A stretch of DNA of 47,825 nt from Methanomicrobiales archaeon HGW-Methanomicrobiales-2 (GCA_002839645.1 PGYL01000025.1:1-47825), one strand, 5' to 3'; shown: positions 8,624-17,382, numbered from the stretch's first letter. Notes: generated by a model not told the origin, from the letters alone. Numbers and translations: made by a program.

Positions 8624-9013
8624 TCATGCGTAGCCGCTGATCTCGTAGTCGATGGCCGTGGAACTCCTGACGCACTCTTCGCCATGCGCGAGGAGGTCCT
8701 CGATCCTCTTCTCGATCATCGCCGGGTAGACCGCTCCCACCAGTTCCTCAAAGGGCCGGCCCGAGCAGAAGAACTTGAAGGTCGGCGCGCCCTGGACGCC
8801 GTATCGCTCGGCGATCCACCTGTTCTCCTCGACGTTCAGCCTTGCAAAGAGGAGTGCCTCGCCGTAGCGCTCCGCAAACGTACGGAAGTATGGTTCCATT
8901 GTCTGGCAGTGCGGGCAGTTTGAGCTGTAGAACATCACTACAGCCGGCTTCGTCCCTTTCTCGACGACACTCTCCCAGTCCAGAGCCGTGACCTCGACAA
9001 CAGTAGCGTTCAT
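8624..9013 (-). CDS. Thioredoxin-family protein with CPHC active site
   Basis: This 129-residue protein begins MNATVVEVTALDWES. The redox motif SSNCPHCQTMEPYF and the cis-proline region YGVQGAPTFKFF place it in the thioredoxin superfamily; CPHC is more oxidising than the classic CGPC. The length is slightly above canonical thioredoxin, with a C-terminal helix and extension (CVRSSTAIDYEISGYA) containing an extra cysteine. A TTG one codon upstream is also in frame; the ATG is chosen. A TATA-like CTTAAATTT at 9037-9050 lies about 26-35 bases before the ATG, so the transcript may be nearly leaderless. Confidence 0.88.
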   Translation of the reverse strand: MNATVVEVTALDWESVVEKGTKPAVVMFYSSNCPHCQTMEPYFRTFAERYGEALLFARLNVEENRWIAERYGVQGAPTFKFFCSGRPFEELVGAVYPAMIEKRIEDLLAHGEECVRSSTAIDYEISGYA

Positions 9014-9361
9014 CAAAACGGTATAACGGTGATGAGGAAATTTAAGTTTTTCCGAGAACGGCAGGAGAGAAACGATGATCCGGCACCGCCCTTCCGTCCC
9101 GGGAGTGGGCTAGCCGGGCGCGGCTGCTGGAGAAACCGGTGGGACGGCGACGAGGGTCGGAGAGATTGGACAATAAAAGAGGTTCCACGATAATGCGGTT
9201 TAGAGAGAAGAGGATGCACGAAAAGACGACGTCAAGGGGGGAAGTGTCTTGTGTGGATCCAGATCCCTCTAGGGCTATTTAGTCCACAGTGATATTTAAT
9301 AATTTCGATAATGAAACTAGAGAAAATAAAGGTTTTGGCCGGTTGCCCGGGCGTTTACGGA
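9014..9361. other. Intergenic region without a supported gene
   Basis: This holds the thioredoxin promoter (TATA-like element at 9037-9050, minus strand) and the 3' flank of the rhodanese gene. Short open frames occur (for example 9311-9499 plus) but overlap the rhodanese gene and have no protein-like features. An AT-rich segment around 9288-9310 could act as a T-rich terminator or promoter. Nothing more is recognised. Confidence 0.5.
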
Positions 9362-10327
9362 TTACCGTGCAGCCGCCGCCTCAGCTCTCGCTTCTCGCGG
9401 GTTCGGCCCCTCTACGACGGGATTTTCCGGATGGGTAACCCATTCGGTGAACGACCCCTCGTAGATCCGGACGCTCGGGTAGAGGTAGAGCCACTTTAAG
9501 AGAACAAACTCGTTTGTGGCCTCCCGGCCGGTCCCGCACGAGCAGATGACGGTCTTGCTCCGGTCGACGCCGTGTTCTTCCAGGATCATATCGAGTTCGT
9601 CGTTCGACCTGAGCTGCGCCGGGTTCGCATCGTCCATCAGGCTCTTCCAGGGCAGGTTGATGGCACCGGGGATGTGCCCGGCCTTCCGCCAGGGCCCCTG
9701 TCCTTCATACACCTTTGCCGGACGTGCATCGAGCACGACCACATCGTCGTTGTCCTTGATCCGGAGGAACTCGTCATACCCGATGGGGTAGTCGTCGCGA
9801 ATCTCGGCGGTGAACCTGGACGGCTCGACCGCGGGGTACTCCTGCGAGAGTTCTCCTCCGTGACTCTTCCACCCATCCAGTCCTCCATCGAGGAGGTATA
9901 CGGCGTTGTGACCGTATTTCGCCATGGTATAGGCCATCATCGTCTGCCCGAGCCCATCCCCCGCGCTGGAGAACGCGCCCTTGCCGGTGTAGACGACGAC
10001 CGGCGAGTCGGCCTCGATGCCCGCGCGCCGGAACGACTCCTGAATGCAGGCGGTCGGGCTGTACGCCCCGGGGAAGCCACGATTGGATACCCGCAGGACG
10101 CCCTCGGTCAGGTAGGTGGCACCGGGGATGTGCTCCTGGATGTAGTCATGTATGTTCGGCTGGACGTCGACGATCGTCAGGTTGCCATCGTGCAGGTGGT
10201 CGGCCAGCCAGTCCGAGGTCACCAGTTTGACCTTCCCGTCACCACGGGGGTACGGGACATTTTCCCGGTCGCTGCTGGCCTGCATGCGTTCTTTACCGCC
10301 GGGGGTGAAGATCTTGTCATCTTCCAT
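9362..10327 (-). CDS. Two-domain rhodanese sulfurtransferase
   Basis: This 321-residue protein has two tandem rhodanese domains. The first (about 30-155) carries VDVQPNIHDYIQEHIPGA. The second (about 180-305) carries VVLDARPAKVYEG and HIPGAINLPW. The catalytic loop of the second domain is CSCGTGREAT; the second cysteine begins the six-residue active-site loop that holds the persulfide. The family moves sulfane sulfur from thiosulfate or mercaptopyruvate to cyanide or thiol acceptors. In methanogens it may serve thiouridylation or Fe-S supply (inference). A strong SD (GAGGTGAT) precedes the ATG, and a TATA-like ATATG element is at 10396-10404. Confidence 0.88.
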   Translation of the reverse strand: MEDDKIFTPGGKERMQASSDRENVPYPRGDGKVKLVTSDWLADHLHDGNLTIVDVQPNIHDYIQEHIPGATYLTEGVLRVSNRGFPGAYSPTACIQESFRRAGIEADSPVVVYTGKGAFSSAGDGLGQTMMAYTMAKYGHNAVYLLDGGLDGWKSHGGELSQEYPAVEPSRFTAEIRDDYPIGYDEFLRIKDNDDVVVLDARPAKVYEGQGPWRKAGHIPGAINLPWKSLMDDANPAQLRSNDELDMILEEHGVDRSKTVICSCGTGREATNEFVLLKWLYLYPSVRIYEGSFTEWVTHPENPVVEGPNPREARAEAAAAR

Positions 10328-10617
10328 TCATATCACCTCATAACCGGATATTCTCACTAGAGAGAGTGATCCGGGCCCCACTCCAGTTTGAGATCACATA
10401 TACCTTGTGCAGGATCCGGTGGAGGGCGGAGAAGCCTGGAGGCTGGGGGGGCTGACGTTGGAGTTGCCGGGGGGTGTTCGGGGCGTGCGAAGGGTGTTCG
10501 TGGTCTGCTTGTGGGGAGGAGACTTTGTGTGTCCCATAACCTTCCTATCTCATGAACGGCTTTCGGGGGGGACTGCGCACCTATGGTGCTCGAGCTCCGT
10601 TCCTACCAGAACGTCGC

Positions 10618-10639
10618 ATATCGCCACGCACTGCCCCCG
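10618..10639 (+). repeat. 22-base segment identical to 28243-28264
   Basis: The sequence ATATCGCCACGCACTGCC followed by CCCG is the same in both places. It looks like the left end of the repeat described at 28225-28365. Confidence 0.75.
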
Positions 10640-10772
10640 GGAGCACCAGGGCTGGTGCGGTCACGGTGAGCGTATGCGACGGGGTGCTTTTCAGGCAGCG
10701 TGCGTGGTAGAACAAGCATTTTCGACGTAGAAATTGTCAGGACGGCCAGAAATTGTCACAAGTCCTGGTACG

Positions 10773-10843
10773 GTGGACCGTGGGAGTATCGCCATTGGGG
10801 GGGGGCTGACGGGGAGGGGGGCGTGCCCCCCTCCCCTGTCTCC
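10773..10843 (-). repeat. Dispersed intergenic repeat, inverted copy
   Basis: Read on the minus strand this begins GGAGACAGGGG, continues CGCCCCCCTCCCCGTCAGCC and ends AATGGCGATACTCCC ACGGTCCAC. It matches 45437-45503 nearly base for base apart from a 4-5-base length difference in a G-run and a few substitutions. It is non-coding. Confidence 0.8.
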
Positions 10844-10932
10844 AATTTGTACCTTTGATGCTCAGGCTTGAGGGGCTTGCCCTCCACGTAGCCCCCACCC
10901 CAAGGGGTGGAGAGGCCCGGGGTGTGGAGGCC

Positions 10933-11607
10933 TCACTCCCCGGAACTCTCGGGACCGATCTCAATGCTCTCCCCCGGCGAGAGCACCGCGACCCGGATCG
11001 ACGTCGTCCGCTCGATAGCCTGCTTGAAGTCCTCCACATTCTGCCGGATGATGGGGAAGGTGTCGTAATGCATCGGGATCACCAACCGGGCTCCGATGTA
11101 CCGGGCCGCGATCATCGCCTCGTCGGGCCCCATCGTGAAGCATCCGCCGATGGGGAGGAGCGCCACGTCCGGCCGGTAGAGGTCCCGGATGAGCTGCATA
11201 TCGGAGAAGAGCGCCGTATCCCCTGCGTGATAAACGCTGATGCCGTCCATCTTGATGACGAACCCGGCGGCCACACCACCATAAAAGCCCATGCCCTCGT
11301 CCTCCAGCCAGGACGAGTGAAGCGCGGGCGTCATCGTAAACCGGACGCCGTCGACGGTGATGCTGCCGCCGATGTTCATGGCTTCGGCAGGAACGCCCTT
11401 CGATCGCAGGTACTTCGCCACCTCGTTGATGGCGACCGTCTTCTTCGACAGCTGCGCAGTAATGCCCAGGTGGTCCGCGTGGGCGTGCGTCACGGCAACG
11501 ATATCGGGCTCCATGGTGAGCGAGCCTTCCGGGATGAAGGGGTCGATGAGGACCGTCCGCGATCCAGCGAGTGAGAAACATGCGTGGCCAAGCCAGGTCA
11601 ACCTCAT
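10933..11607 (-). CDS. UPF0173 metal-dependent hydrolase (metallo-beta-lactamase fold)
   Basis: This 224-residue protein begins MRLTWLGHACFSLAG, the typical start of UPF0173 proteins; the in-frame extension up to 11739 lacks family character. The zinc ligands are in VTHAHADHLG, with later HAGDTALFSDM and IPMHYDTFP supplying the remaining His and Asp positions of an MBL fold. Members are predicted hydrolases of unknown substrate. A cytosolic location is expected, since no signal peptide is seen. It follows the Cmi4-like gene by 64 bases on the same strand and may be co-transcribed. Confidence 0.88.
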   Translation of the reverse strand: MRLTWLGHACFSLAGSRTVLIDPFIPEGSLTMEPDIVAVTHAHADHLGITAQLSKKTVAINEVAKYLRSKGVPAEAMNIGGSITVDGVRFTMTPALHSSWLEDEGMGFYGGVAAGFVIKMDGISVYHAGDTALFSDMQLIRDLYRPDVALLPIGGCFTMGPDEAMIAARYIGARLVIPMHYDTFPIIRQNVEDFKQAIERTTSIRVAVLSPGESIEIGPESSGE

Positions 11608-11671
11608 GGAGAAGAGATCGGCCTGAACGGTAAAAAATGTTGAGTAGAATAACAGAGGGGGGACCGGGGGC

Positions 11672-12280
11672 TCAGAACTCCCCCATATCGATCGCTTCGG
11701 TGATGTCGATCGCCTCGGAGAGGCCGTCGTTGGCGACACCGCGCGTCATCAGCTCGGAGAGATCACGGTCTTCCATCACATCCCGGATCCGTTCCAGGTA
11801 GGGATCCAGGGTGGTGTCCCTCTGCTGTTCGATCACATGGCGGTACTCACGGAGCGTGGAAGGGCTCACGTCAAGTTCCTCGCTGATCTCCTTCATGGTC
11901 TTGCCTGAATCAAGAAGATCCGACATCGCCACCTGGTCGAACGGCATCTTGAAGTCGAGTTCCCTGAAGAGCTTGAGGCGGACCCGGGCACGTGCCACGG
12001 TCTTGCTCAACTTCTCATCACCGAGCGCCCTTGCGATCTCGGTGTCATTCTTGCCGTCGTAGTACGCAACCACGAGTTTGGAGAGCTGCCGTGGAGCGAG
12101 TTTGGTCTTGAAGTACCCCTGATCGAGGACTTCCCGCATGATCAGGGCGATCTCGCGCTCAACTGCGTCGCGATCCCGGAGCGTACCGTGAACCTTTCTC
12201 ATCGGCTCAACGATCGTCTTCTTGTTCGTGATGGTCGTGAACAGCTCAAGGAGCTGCTGCTTGCGGGTATCTTCTGCCAT
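11672..12280 (-). CDS. HTH protein resembling haloarchaeal conditioned-medium-induced protein 4
   Basis: This 202-residue protein begins MAEDTRKQQLLELF. It contains two helix-turn-helix-like units: LVVAYYDGKNDTEIARALG..LSKTVARAR (about 75-110) and MSDLLDSGKTMKEISEELDVSPSTLREYRHVIE (about 120-155). The layout, including the N-terminal ELF..TITNKKTIVE helix and the C-terminal RDLSELMTRGV..DGL tail, resembles haloarchaeal 'conditioned medium-induced protein 4' from memory of that family. It is probably a DNA-binding regulator; targets are unknown. TATA element AAACTATATATT lies at 12343-12354 (minus), about 63-74 bases upstream. Confidence 0.7.
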   Translation of the reverse strand: MAEDTRKQQLLELFTTITNKKTIVEPMRKVHGTLRDRDAVEREIALIMREVLDQGYFKTKLAPRQLSKLVVAYYDGKNDTEIARALGDEKLSKTVARARVRLKLFRELDFKMPFDQVAMSDLLDSGKTMKEISEELDVSPSTLREYRHVIEQQRDTTLDPYLERIRDVMEDRDLSELMTRGVANDGLSEAIDITEAIDMGEF

Positions 12281-12588
12281 GTCAGTCTCTCTCTGTTCTG
12301 TATTCCACCGTCTGGTTCTGAAGGCCACCCATGATGACCTTGAATATATAGTTTATCCCCCGATTGGGGCGTAACGTTCCCTACATTACAACCGCTAAGA
12401 TTTAAAGTTTACCATATAAACCGTCGAAACAGAAAGATCGTTTTTGCAGATGTGACAATATCTTCCGGCATATCGTCCACCGCGGAAAAAAAACCTCCAC
12501 ATCCGGCCTGTTTTTCGAAGAATTGTGATCTCGCGCGAGGGGATGACCATTCTTTATTAGCACCGGCACTCAAATGTACTGCAAGACT
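12281..12588. promoter_or_regulatory. Divergent promoter region for the Cmi4-like gene and glyS
   Basis: The minus-strand TATA element for the Cmi4-like gene is at 12343-12354. On the plus strand, AT-rich TCTTTATTAG at about 12550-12559 lies 30-39 bases before the glyS ATG and could give a short-leader transcript. AT-rich stretches at 12401-12420 (TTTAAAG, CATATAAAC) have no obvious gene to serve, so a small RNA is conceivable but unsupported. Confidence 0.5.
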
Positions 12589-14319
12589 ATGGCCGAGACG
12601 AGCGATATTTACGAAAAAGTCATGGAGGTAGCCAGAAGACGTGGTTTTGTCTGGCCCTCTTCCGAGATATACGGGTCGATTGCCGGGTTCATCGATTACG
12701 GCCCGCTCGGAGCCATGATGAAGCGGAACGTCGAGAACCTCTGGCGATCTTTCTACGTTTTCCAGGAAGGCTACTACGAGATAGAATGTCCCACCGTAGG
12801 AAATGAGGCAATCTTCATCGCATCCGGTCATGTGAAGGAGTTTGCCGATAAGATGGTGCAGTGTCCGCACTGCGGCGAGTATCTCCGCGCCGATCATATT
12901 GCTGCAGATAACGGCATCGAGAATGCAGGCACGCTCCCGGCGGAGGCGCTCCAGGCAGCGCTCTGTAACCTTCCCTGCCCCGCATGCGAGAAACCCCTGG
13001 GCGAAGCGGGCGTCTTTGCCTTCAACCTGATGTTCGAGACGACCATTGGTCCCGGGTCGCAACGGAAGGGCTACCTGCGCCCCGAGACCGCCCAGGGTAT
13101 CTTCACCGACTTCCCCCGGCTCCTGCGCTTCTACCGGGACAAACTCCCCTTCGGCGCCGTCCAGATCGGGAAGTCTTACCGCAACGAGATCTCCCCCCGC
13201 CAGGGCATGATCCGGCTGCGGGAGTTCTCCCAGGCTGAGGCCGAGATCTTCGTCCACCCCGACCGGAAGAACCATCCTGCCTTCCAGCGCTACGCGGAGT
13301 ATGCAGCGCCCCTCCTCACCATCGCCCGGCAGCTCGATGGCCAGGAACCGGCCGCCATCACGATGCGTGCCGCCGTGGATGAAGGGGTGATTGCAAACGA
13401 GTACGTCGCCTACTACATCGCGCTCACGCACCGGATCCTGACCTCCATCGGCGTGGACCCGGCGAGACTCCGGTTCCGCCAGCACCTGACCGATGAGCGG
13501 GCACACTACGCGGCCGACTGCTGGGACGCCGAGGTCTACTCCGGCCGCTTCGGCTGGGTGGAGATCGTCGGCATCGCCGACCGCACCAACTACGACCTGC
13601 GCTCGCATGCCGGGCAGTCCGGCACCTCGATGACGGTCTTCATGCCCTACGACGAACCGCAGCGGGTCGCGAAGAAGCGGATCGTGGCCGACATGGGCGT
13701 GCTCGGCCCCCGGTTCCGCGGCAAGGCGAAGGCGATCGCGGATGCCCTGGCCGAATCCGACCCAGGAGAGGACGGCGCGCGGGTCACCGTCGACGGCGAG
13801 GAGTTCTTCATCTCCGCCGACCTCTACCAGATCCGGGAGGAAGAGGTGGAGGTCCGCGGCGAAGAGGTGATGCCCCACGTCATCGAACCATCCTACGGCA
13901 TCGACCGGATGATCTACGTCGCTCTCGAGCACAGCTACGCCGAGGAGGAGGTCGAGGGCGAGATAAGAAAGGTGCTCCGGCTCCCGCCGGCGGTCGCGCC
14001 CATCCAGGTCGCCGTCTTCCCGCTGATGAACCGGGACGGCCTCGATACGATTGCGCAGACCATCGTCGAGCGGCTCACCGGATGCCGCATCCTCACCCAG
14101 TACGACGACTCCGGCGCCATCGGCAGGCGTTACCGGAGACAGGACGAGGTCGGGACACCCTTTGCCGTCACCGTCGACTACGATACGCTTGAGGACAACA
14201 CCGCAACCGTCAGGGACCGTGACAGCATGGAGCAGGTCCGTGTGCCGGTCGAGCGGCTGCCGGAGACCCTCTCCGCACTCATCGCCGGCACCATCACGTT
14301 CCATGAACTCAGGGCATGA
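12589..14319 (+). CDS. glyS: Glycyl-tRNA synthetase, archaeal/eukaryotic alpha2 type
   Basis: This class II synthetase charges tRNA-Gly with glycine. The protein has 576 residues from the ATG at 12589 (MAETSDIYEKV); an ATG five codons earlier at 12574 is also possible. The N-terminal segment RRGFVWPSSEIYGSIAGFIDYGPLG is diagnostic. A zinc-ribbon-like insert has CPHC and CPAC. Motif 2 is in YRNEISPRQGMIRLREF and motif 3 is EPSYGIDRMIY. A C-terminal anticodon-binding domain starts with APIQVAVFPLMN. The stop codon overlaps the start of the downstream helicase-nuclease gene (ATGA), so translation is probably coupled. Confidence 0.96.
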   Translation: MAETSDIYEKVMEVARRRGFVWPSSEIYGSIAGFIDYGPLGAMMKRNVENLWRSFYVFQEGYYEIECPTVGNEAIFIASGHVKEFADKMVQCPHCGEYLRADHIAADNGIENAGTLPAEALQAALCNLPCPACEKPLGEAGVFAFNLMFETTIGPGSQRKGYLRPETAQGIFTDFPRLLRFYRDKLPFGAVQIGKSYRNEISPRQGMIRLREFSQAEAEIFVHPDRKNHPAFQRYAEYAAPLLTIARQLDGQEPAAITMRAAVDEGVIANEYVAYYIALTHRILTSIGVDPARLRFRQHLTDERAHYAADCWDAEVYSGRFGWVEIVGIADRTNYDLRSHAGQSGTSMTVFMPYDEPQRVAKKRIVADMGVLGPRFRGKAKAIADALAESDPGEDGARVTVDGEEFFISADLYQIREEEVEVRGEEVMPHVIEPSYGIDRMIYVALEHSYAEEEVEGEIRKVLRLPPAVAPIQVAVFPLMNRDGLDTIAQTIVERLTGCRILTQYDDSGAIGRRYRRQDEVGTPFAVTVDYDTLEDNTATVRDRDSMEQVRVPVERLPETLSALIAGTITFHELRA

Positions 14320-16568
14320 CCTCCATCTCCCACCCGCTGATCCGGCCAGAGAGCATCGAGGACCGGCGGTACCAGCTCTCCATCGCGCTCCGCGCACTTG
14401 ACGCGAACACGATGGTCGTCCTCCCGACCGGCCTCGGGAAGACGGCCGTCGCGCTCATCGTCGCGGCATCCCGCCTCTACTCCCATCCGGGGAGAGTGCT
14501 GATGCTTGCGCCCACAAAACCCCTGGTCGAGCAGCATCTCCGTTTTTTCAAGCAATTCATGCTCTCCCGGGAGGGGTCCGAGCCGGAGGAGTCCGATTTT
14601 GTGATGTTCACCGGGGACACCCCCCCGGAGGAGAGGACCCGAGCCTGGGAGGCGTGCCGGGTCTGTTTCGCCACCCCGCAGGTGATCAAGAACGACTGCC
14701 TGGCAGGGAGGTACAGCCTCGCCGATGTCGTGCTGCTGGTCGTGGACGAGTGCCACCGGGCGGTGGGGAACTATGCGTATGTCTTTTTAGCGCAACACTA
14801 CTGCACCACGGCAAAAAAGCCCCTGCTGCTCGCGATGACCGCTTCTCCCGGAGGGGACCAGGTGAAGGTGCAGGAGGTCTGCAACAACCTGCATATCGAG
14901 GCGGTCGAAACAAGGGTGGATACCGACGAGGATGTCCGGCCCTACATCCATGAGCGCGACATCCAGTACGTCGACGTCTACCTGCCCGAAGAACTGCAGG
15001 CGGCGCTCGTTGTCCTCCGGGGACTCGTGGAGTCGCGCCTCACCCGGCTCGCGAGCCTCAACTTCCACGTCCCGAAAGCGGATAAACTCTCGATGAAGGC
15101 GCTCAACGCTTTAAACGCCCAGATCCAGCAGCGTATACGGACACGGGACCCCTCTGCGTTCATCGCGGCATCCCTGCACGCCGAGTGCATGAAACTCCGC
15201 CACGCCATCTCGCTCGTCGAGACCCAGGGAAGCGGGGCGCTCAAACTCTACCTGGCCCGGCTCGGTGCGGAAGGAGCATCGAGCGCAGGGAGCAAGGCGA
15301 GCAAGCGCCTCGTCGGCGACCCTGCCTACCAGAGCCTCGTCGAGGTCTCCGGCGGCTGGAAGGAGGAACTCCATCCCAAGGTTGCCATCGTCCGCGAACT
15401 GGTGCGGGCACAACTTGCGGCGCACCCACAGAGCCGGATCATCGTCTTTGCCACCTACCGCGACACCGTCCAGACGCTTGTCGAGGCGCTCACCGCGGCC
15501 GGCATCGCCTGCGAGCGGTTCGTCGGCCAGGCCTCCCGGGATGCGGAGCGGGGGCTCTCGCAGAAAGAGCAGATCGCGAGCCTTGCCCGTTTCCGGGAGG
15601 GTGAGTTCAGGTGTCTGGTCGCGACCTCCGTGGGCGAGGAGGGGCTCGACGTCCCCTCGACGGATATGGTGATCTTTTACGAGGCCGTCCCCTCGGAGAT
15701 CCGGAGCATCCAGCGGAAGGGGCGGACCGGGAGGAGCGGCAGCGGCACGATCGTCGTGCTGGTGACGAAAGGCACCTCAGACGAGACGTTCCGGTACGTG
15801 AGCCAGACACGGGAGCGGGCGATGGTGACGGGGATCAAGAGCATGAGCACTGCGCCCGCCCCCACCCCGGCCGTCCCGCCTATCCCGGCCGCCACCAGGC
15901 AGATAGACTTCCTTGCGTTCGCTCCCCCGGGACCGGCGATCACCGTCGACGACCGGGAGACGTCGTCACGGGTCGCCGAGCGCCTGCACGAACTCGGGGC
16001 ATCGATCACGCTCGAGCGCCTCGAGTTCGGCGACTACGCCATCGGCGATCGAATCCTTGTCGAACGGAAGACCACCCATGACTTCATGAACACCCTGGTC
16101 GAGCGGGACCTCTTCGGGCAGATCAAGGCCATGGCCGGTGCGGTGCCGCGCCCCGTCCTGATCATCGAGGGCGAGGAAGACCTCTATGAAGTGCGCAACA
16201 TCCACCCAAACGCCGTCCGGGGCACACTTGCCGCTATCACGGTGGATATGGGGGTCACGCTGATGCGCACGAGCGATGCGGACGACACCGCCGAGATGCT
16301 CTACATCCTTGCACAACGGGAGGGGAGCGAGCGGGGAGAGCACAAGGTGCATCCGAAGAAGTCCTACCGCTCGGTCCGTGAAGAGCAGGAGTATGCACTC
16401 GCTTCGTTTCCGAACATCGGTATGAAGAGTGCACGGCTCCTCCTCGAACACTTCGGGTCGCTCAAGGCGATCATCGATGCCGAAGCGGAGGAACTGGCAT
16501 CCGTGCACGGGATTGGAGAAAAGACCGCGCAGGGAATATGGGATCTTGCCCGCAGGCCTTACCGCTGA
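14316..16568 (+). CDS. hef: Hef helicase-nuclease (XPF/FANCM family)
   Basis: This 750-residue fork-structure repair enzyme has an SF2 helicase followed by an ERCC4 nuclease. Helicase motif I is PTGLGKT (residues 37-43), motif II is DECH, TASPGG is motif III, and the second RecA domain ends with QRKGRTGRSGSG. The nuclease has DDRETSS, LEFGDYAIGDR and ERKTTHDFMNTL, the metal-binding GDY and ERKxxxD set. A C-terminal (HhH)2 domain is visible in FPNIGMKSARLLLEHFGS and VHGIGEKTAQGIWDLA. It unwinds and cuts stalled or branched forks. It is coupled to glyS by a 4-base overlap and its 3' end overlaps the convergent zinc-ribbon gene by 10 bases. Confidence 0.95.
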   Translation: MTSISHPLIRPESIEDRRYQLSIALRALDANTMVVLPTGLGKTAVALIVAASRLYSHPGRVLMLAPTKPLVEQHLRFFKQFMLSREGSEPEESDFVMFTGDTPPEERTRAWEACRVCFATPQVIKNDCLAGRYSLADVVLLVVDECHRAVGNYAYVFLAQHYCTTAKKPLLLAMTASPGGDQVKVQEVCNNLHIEAVETRVDTDEDVRPYIHERDIQYVDVYLPEELQAALVVLRGLVESRLTRLASLNFHVPKADKLSMKALNALNAQIQQRIRTRDPSAFIAASLHAECMKLRHAISLVETQGSGALKLYLARLGAEGASSAGSKASKRLVGDPAYQSLVEVSGGWKEELHPKVAIVRELVRAQLAAHPQSRIIVFATYRDTVQTLVEALTAAGIACERFVGQASRDAERGLSQKEQIASLARFREGEFRCLVATSVGEEGLDVPSTDMVIFYEAVPSEIRSIQRKGRTGRSGSGTIVVLVTKGTSDETFRYVSQTRERAMVTGIKSMSTAPAPTPAVPPIPAATRQIDFLAFAPPGPAITVDDRETSSRVAERLHELGASITLERLEFGDYAIGDRILVERKTTHDFMNTLVERDLFGQIKAMAGAVPRPVLIIEGEEDLYEVRNIHPNAVRGTLAAITVDMGVTLMRTSDADDTAEMLYILAQREGSERGEHKVHPKKSYRSVREEQEYALASFPNIGMKSARLLLEHFGSLKAIIDAEAEELASVHGIGEKTAQGIWDLARRPYR

Positions 16569-16933
16569 CCCAGTCTTGCGAGGGCTTCTGTGCCCCGCTC
16601 AACCGCCGTCATCAGGGTCAGGCATTCGCCGGCTCTCTGCTCGCTCCTGATCCGCTCGCAGAGGTGGACGATCGTCCGCTCGAGTTCCTCGGTGACCCGG
16701 CCCTGCGGCTCCCGGGCGACCGGTGCGGGAGATTGCTCGGGCTGCCGGGCCGGAGCCGCCTGCTCCGGTTCGGGAAGGGTTCCGCCGGGTGCAGCGAGCG
16801 GGCAGATCACGCACTGTGTCTCTCCCTTATACTCAAACAGGGGATACCCGCAGACCTTACAGGATTTAGCGAGCATCTTTCCTCCTTTCAGGAGATACCC
16901 GGCCATGACTTCGTCAGCCTGATCAGCCGTCAT
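16559..16933 (-). CDS. Sjogren/scleroderma autoantigen 1-like zinc-ribbon protein (ZNRD2 family)
   Basis: This 124-residue protein begins MTADQADEVMAGYLLKGGKMLA. The family core is KSCKVCGYPLFEYKGETQCVIC, with two CxxC pairs forming a zinc ribbon at residues about 25-44. A Pro/Gln/Ala-rich linker (about 50-78) and a C-terminal helix (VTEELERTIVHLCERIRSEQ) follow. Archaeal members are widespread and uncharacterised. The gene's end lies 10 bases inside the 3' end of hef on the opposite strand. It shares the AT-rich intergenic space at 16934-16999 with the divergent UPF0147 gene. Confidence 0.88.
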   Translation of the reverse strand: MTADQADEVMAGYLLKGGKMLAKSCKVCGYPLFEYKGETQCVICPLAAPGGTLPEPEQAAPARQPEQSPAPVAREPQGRVTEELERTIVHLCERIRSEQRAGECLTLMTAVERGTEALARLGQR

Positions 16934-16952
16934 TTCGTCGAACTTCCTTAAT

Positions 16953-16965
16953 CAACTTATATATG
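16953..16965 (+). promoter_or_regulatory. TATA box between the zinc-ribbon and UPF0147 genes
   Basis: CAACTTATATATG lies about 35-47 bases before the UPF0147 ATG at 17000. Being nearly symmetrical, it could also serve the divergent gene starting at 16933, although it is closer than usual for that. Confidence 0.5.
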
Positions 16966-16999
16966 TCTGGATGCCATTAATAATAGAGGGGTAAATCCA

Positions 17000-17263
17000 A
17001 TGGCAAGTCCAGACGAAACGATACGGATCTGCATCCAGATGCTGCAGAATATCAGCGAGGATTCCACCATTCCACGCAATATAAGGCGCGTCGCAGACGC
17101 GACCAAAACGGTTCTCCAGGACGAATCCCGGACAATCGGTCTCCGCGCCGCAACCGCAATCTCCATGATCGACGAGATCAGCAACGACCCGAACATGCCG
17201 GTTCACGCACGAACCCGCATCTGGGAGCTGGTATCGCAGCTGGAAACGGTACCACTCGATTAA
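17000..17263 (+). CDS. UPF0147 family protein
   Basis: This 87-residue, largely helical protein begins [18 protein letters not shown]. The conserved block [19 protein letters not shown] and the tail [18 protein letters not shown] define the archaeal UPF0147 family (length usually 85-95 residues). Function is unknown. It is a single gene with its own promoter and ends before a nested hairpin that separates it from the convergent YjbQ gene. Confidence 0.92.
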   Translation: MASPDETIRICIQMLQNISEDSTIPRNIRRVADATKTVLQDESRTIGLRAATAISMIDEISNDPNMPVHARTRIWELVSQLETVPLD

Positions 17264-17293
17264 CCAATTCTTCCTGAACAATTCCGGCGAAGA

Positions 17294-17345
17294 GCAGAGC
17301 GATACGTATTCTCGGGTTGCCCGTCAGGCGACCCTATCGCTCTGC
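17294..17345. terminator. Nested inverted repeat between convergent genes
   Basis: The outer arms GCAGAGCGATA (17294-17304) and TATCGCTCTGC (17335-17345) are perfectly complementary over 11 bases. The inner arms GGGTTGCC (17314-17321) and GGCGACCC (17327-17334) pair with one G-U in RNA around the loop CGTCA. A 9-base bulge lies on the left only. The structure sits downstream of both UPF0147 and YjbQ and could be a two-way transcript end or a small structured RNA. No long T-run follows. Confidence 0.5.
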
Positions 17346-17382
17346 CCGCAGTATCCCCGCCGTGCGTCTTCTTCCTCGCGTT

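Larger units (their letters stand above)
10328..10932. other. 605-base intergenic region with GC-rich repeat segments
   Basis: No gene is supported. After the rhodanese promoter (10396-10404) the sequence becomes repetitive and G-rich. It contains a short match to the second repeat cluster (10618-10639), a segment resembling the third cluster (GCACCTA..GGTGCTC around 10578-10600) and an inverted copy of the third cluster (10773-10843). GGGGGGGCTGACG occurs twice (10443-10455, 10799-10811). Frames such as 10407-10730 look non-coding because of their biased composition. Confidence 0.6.

Noticed and set aside
12409-14397. 662-codon minus-strand frame antisense to glyS
   Set aside because: It is a shadow of a high-GC gene; the product is Gly/Asp/Val-rich without domains, and the plus strand encodes an intact glycyl-tRNA synthetase.
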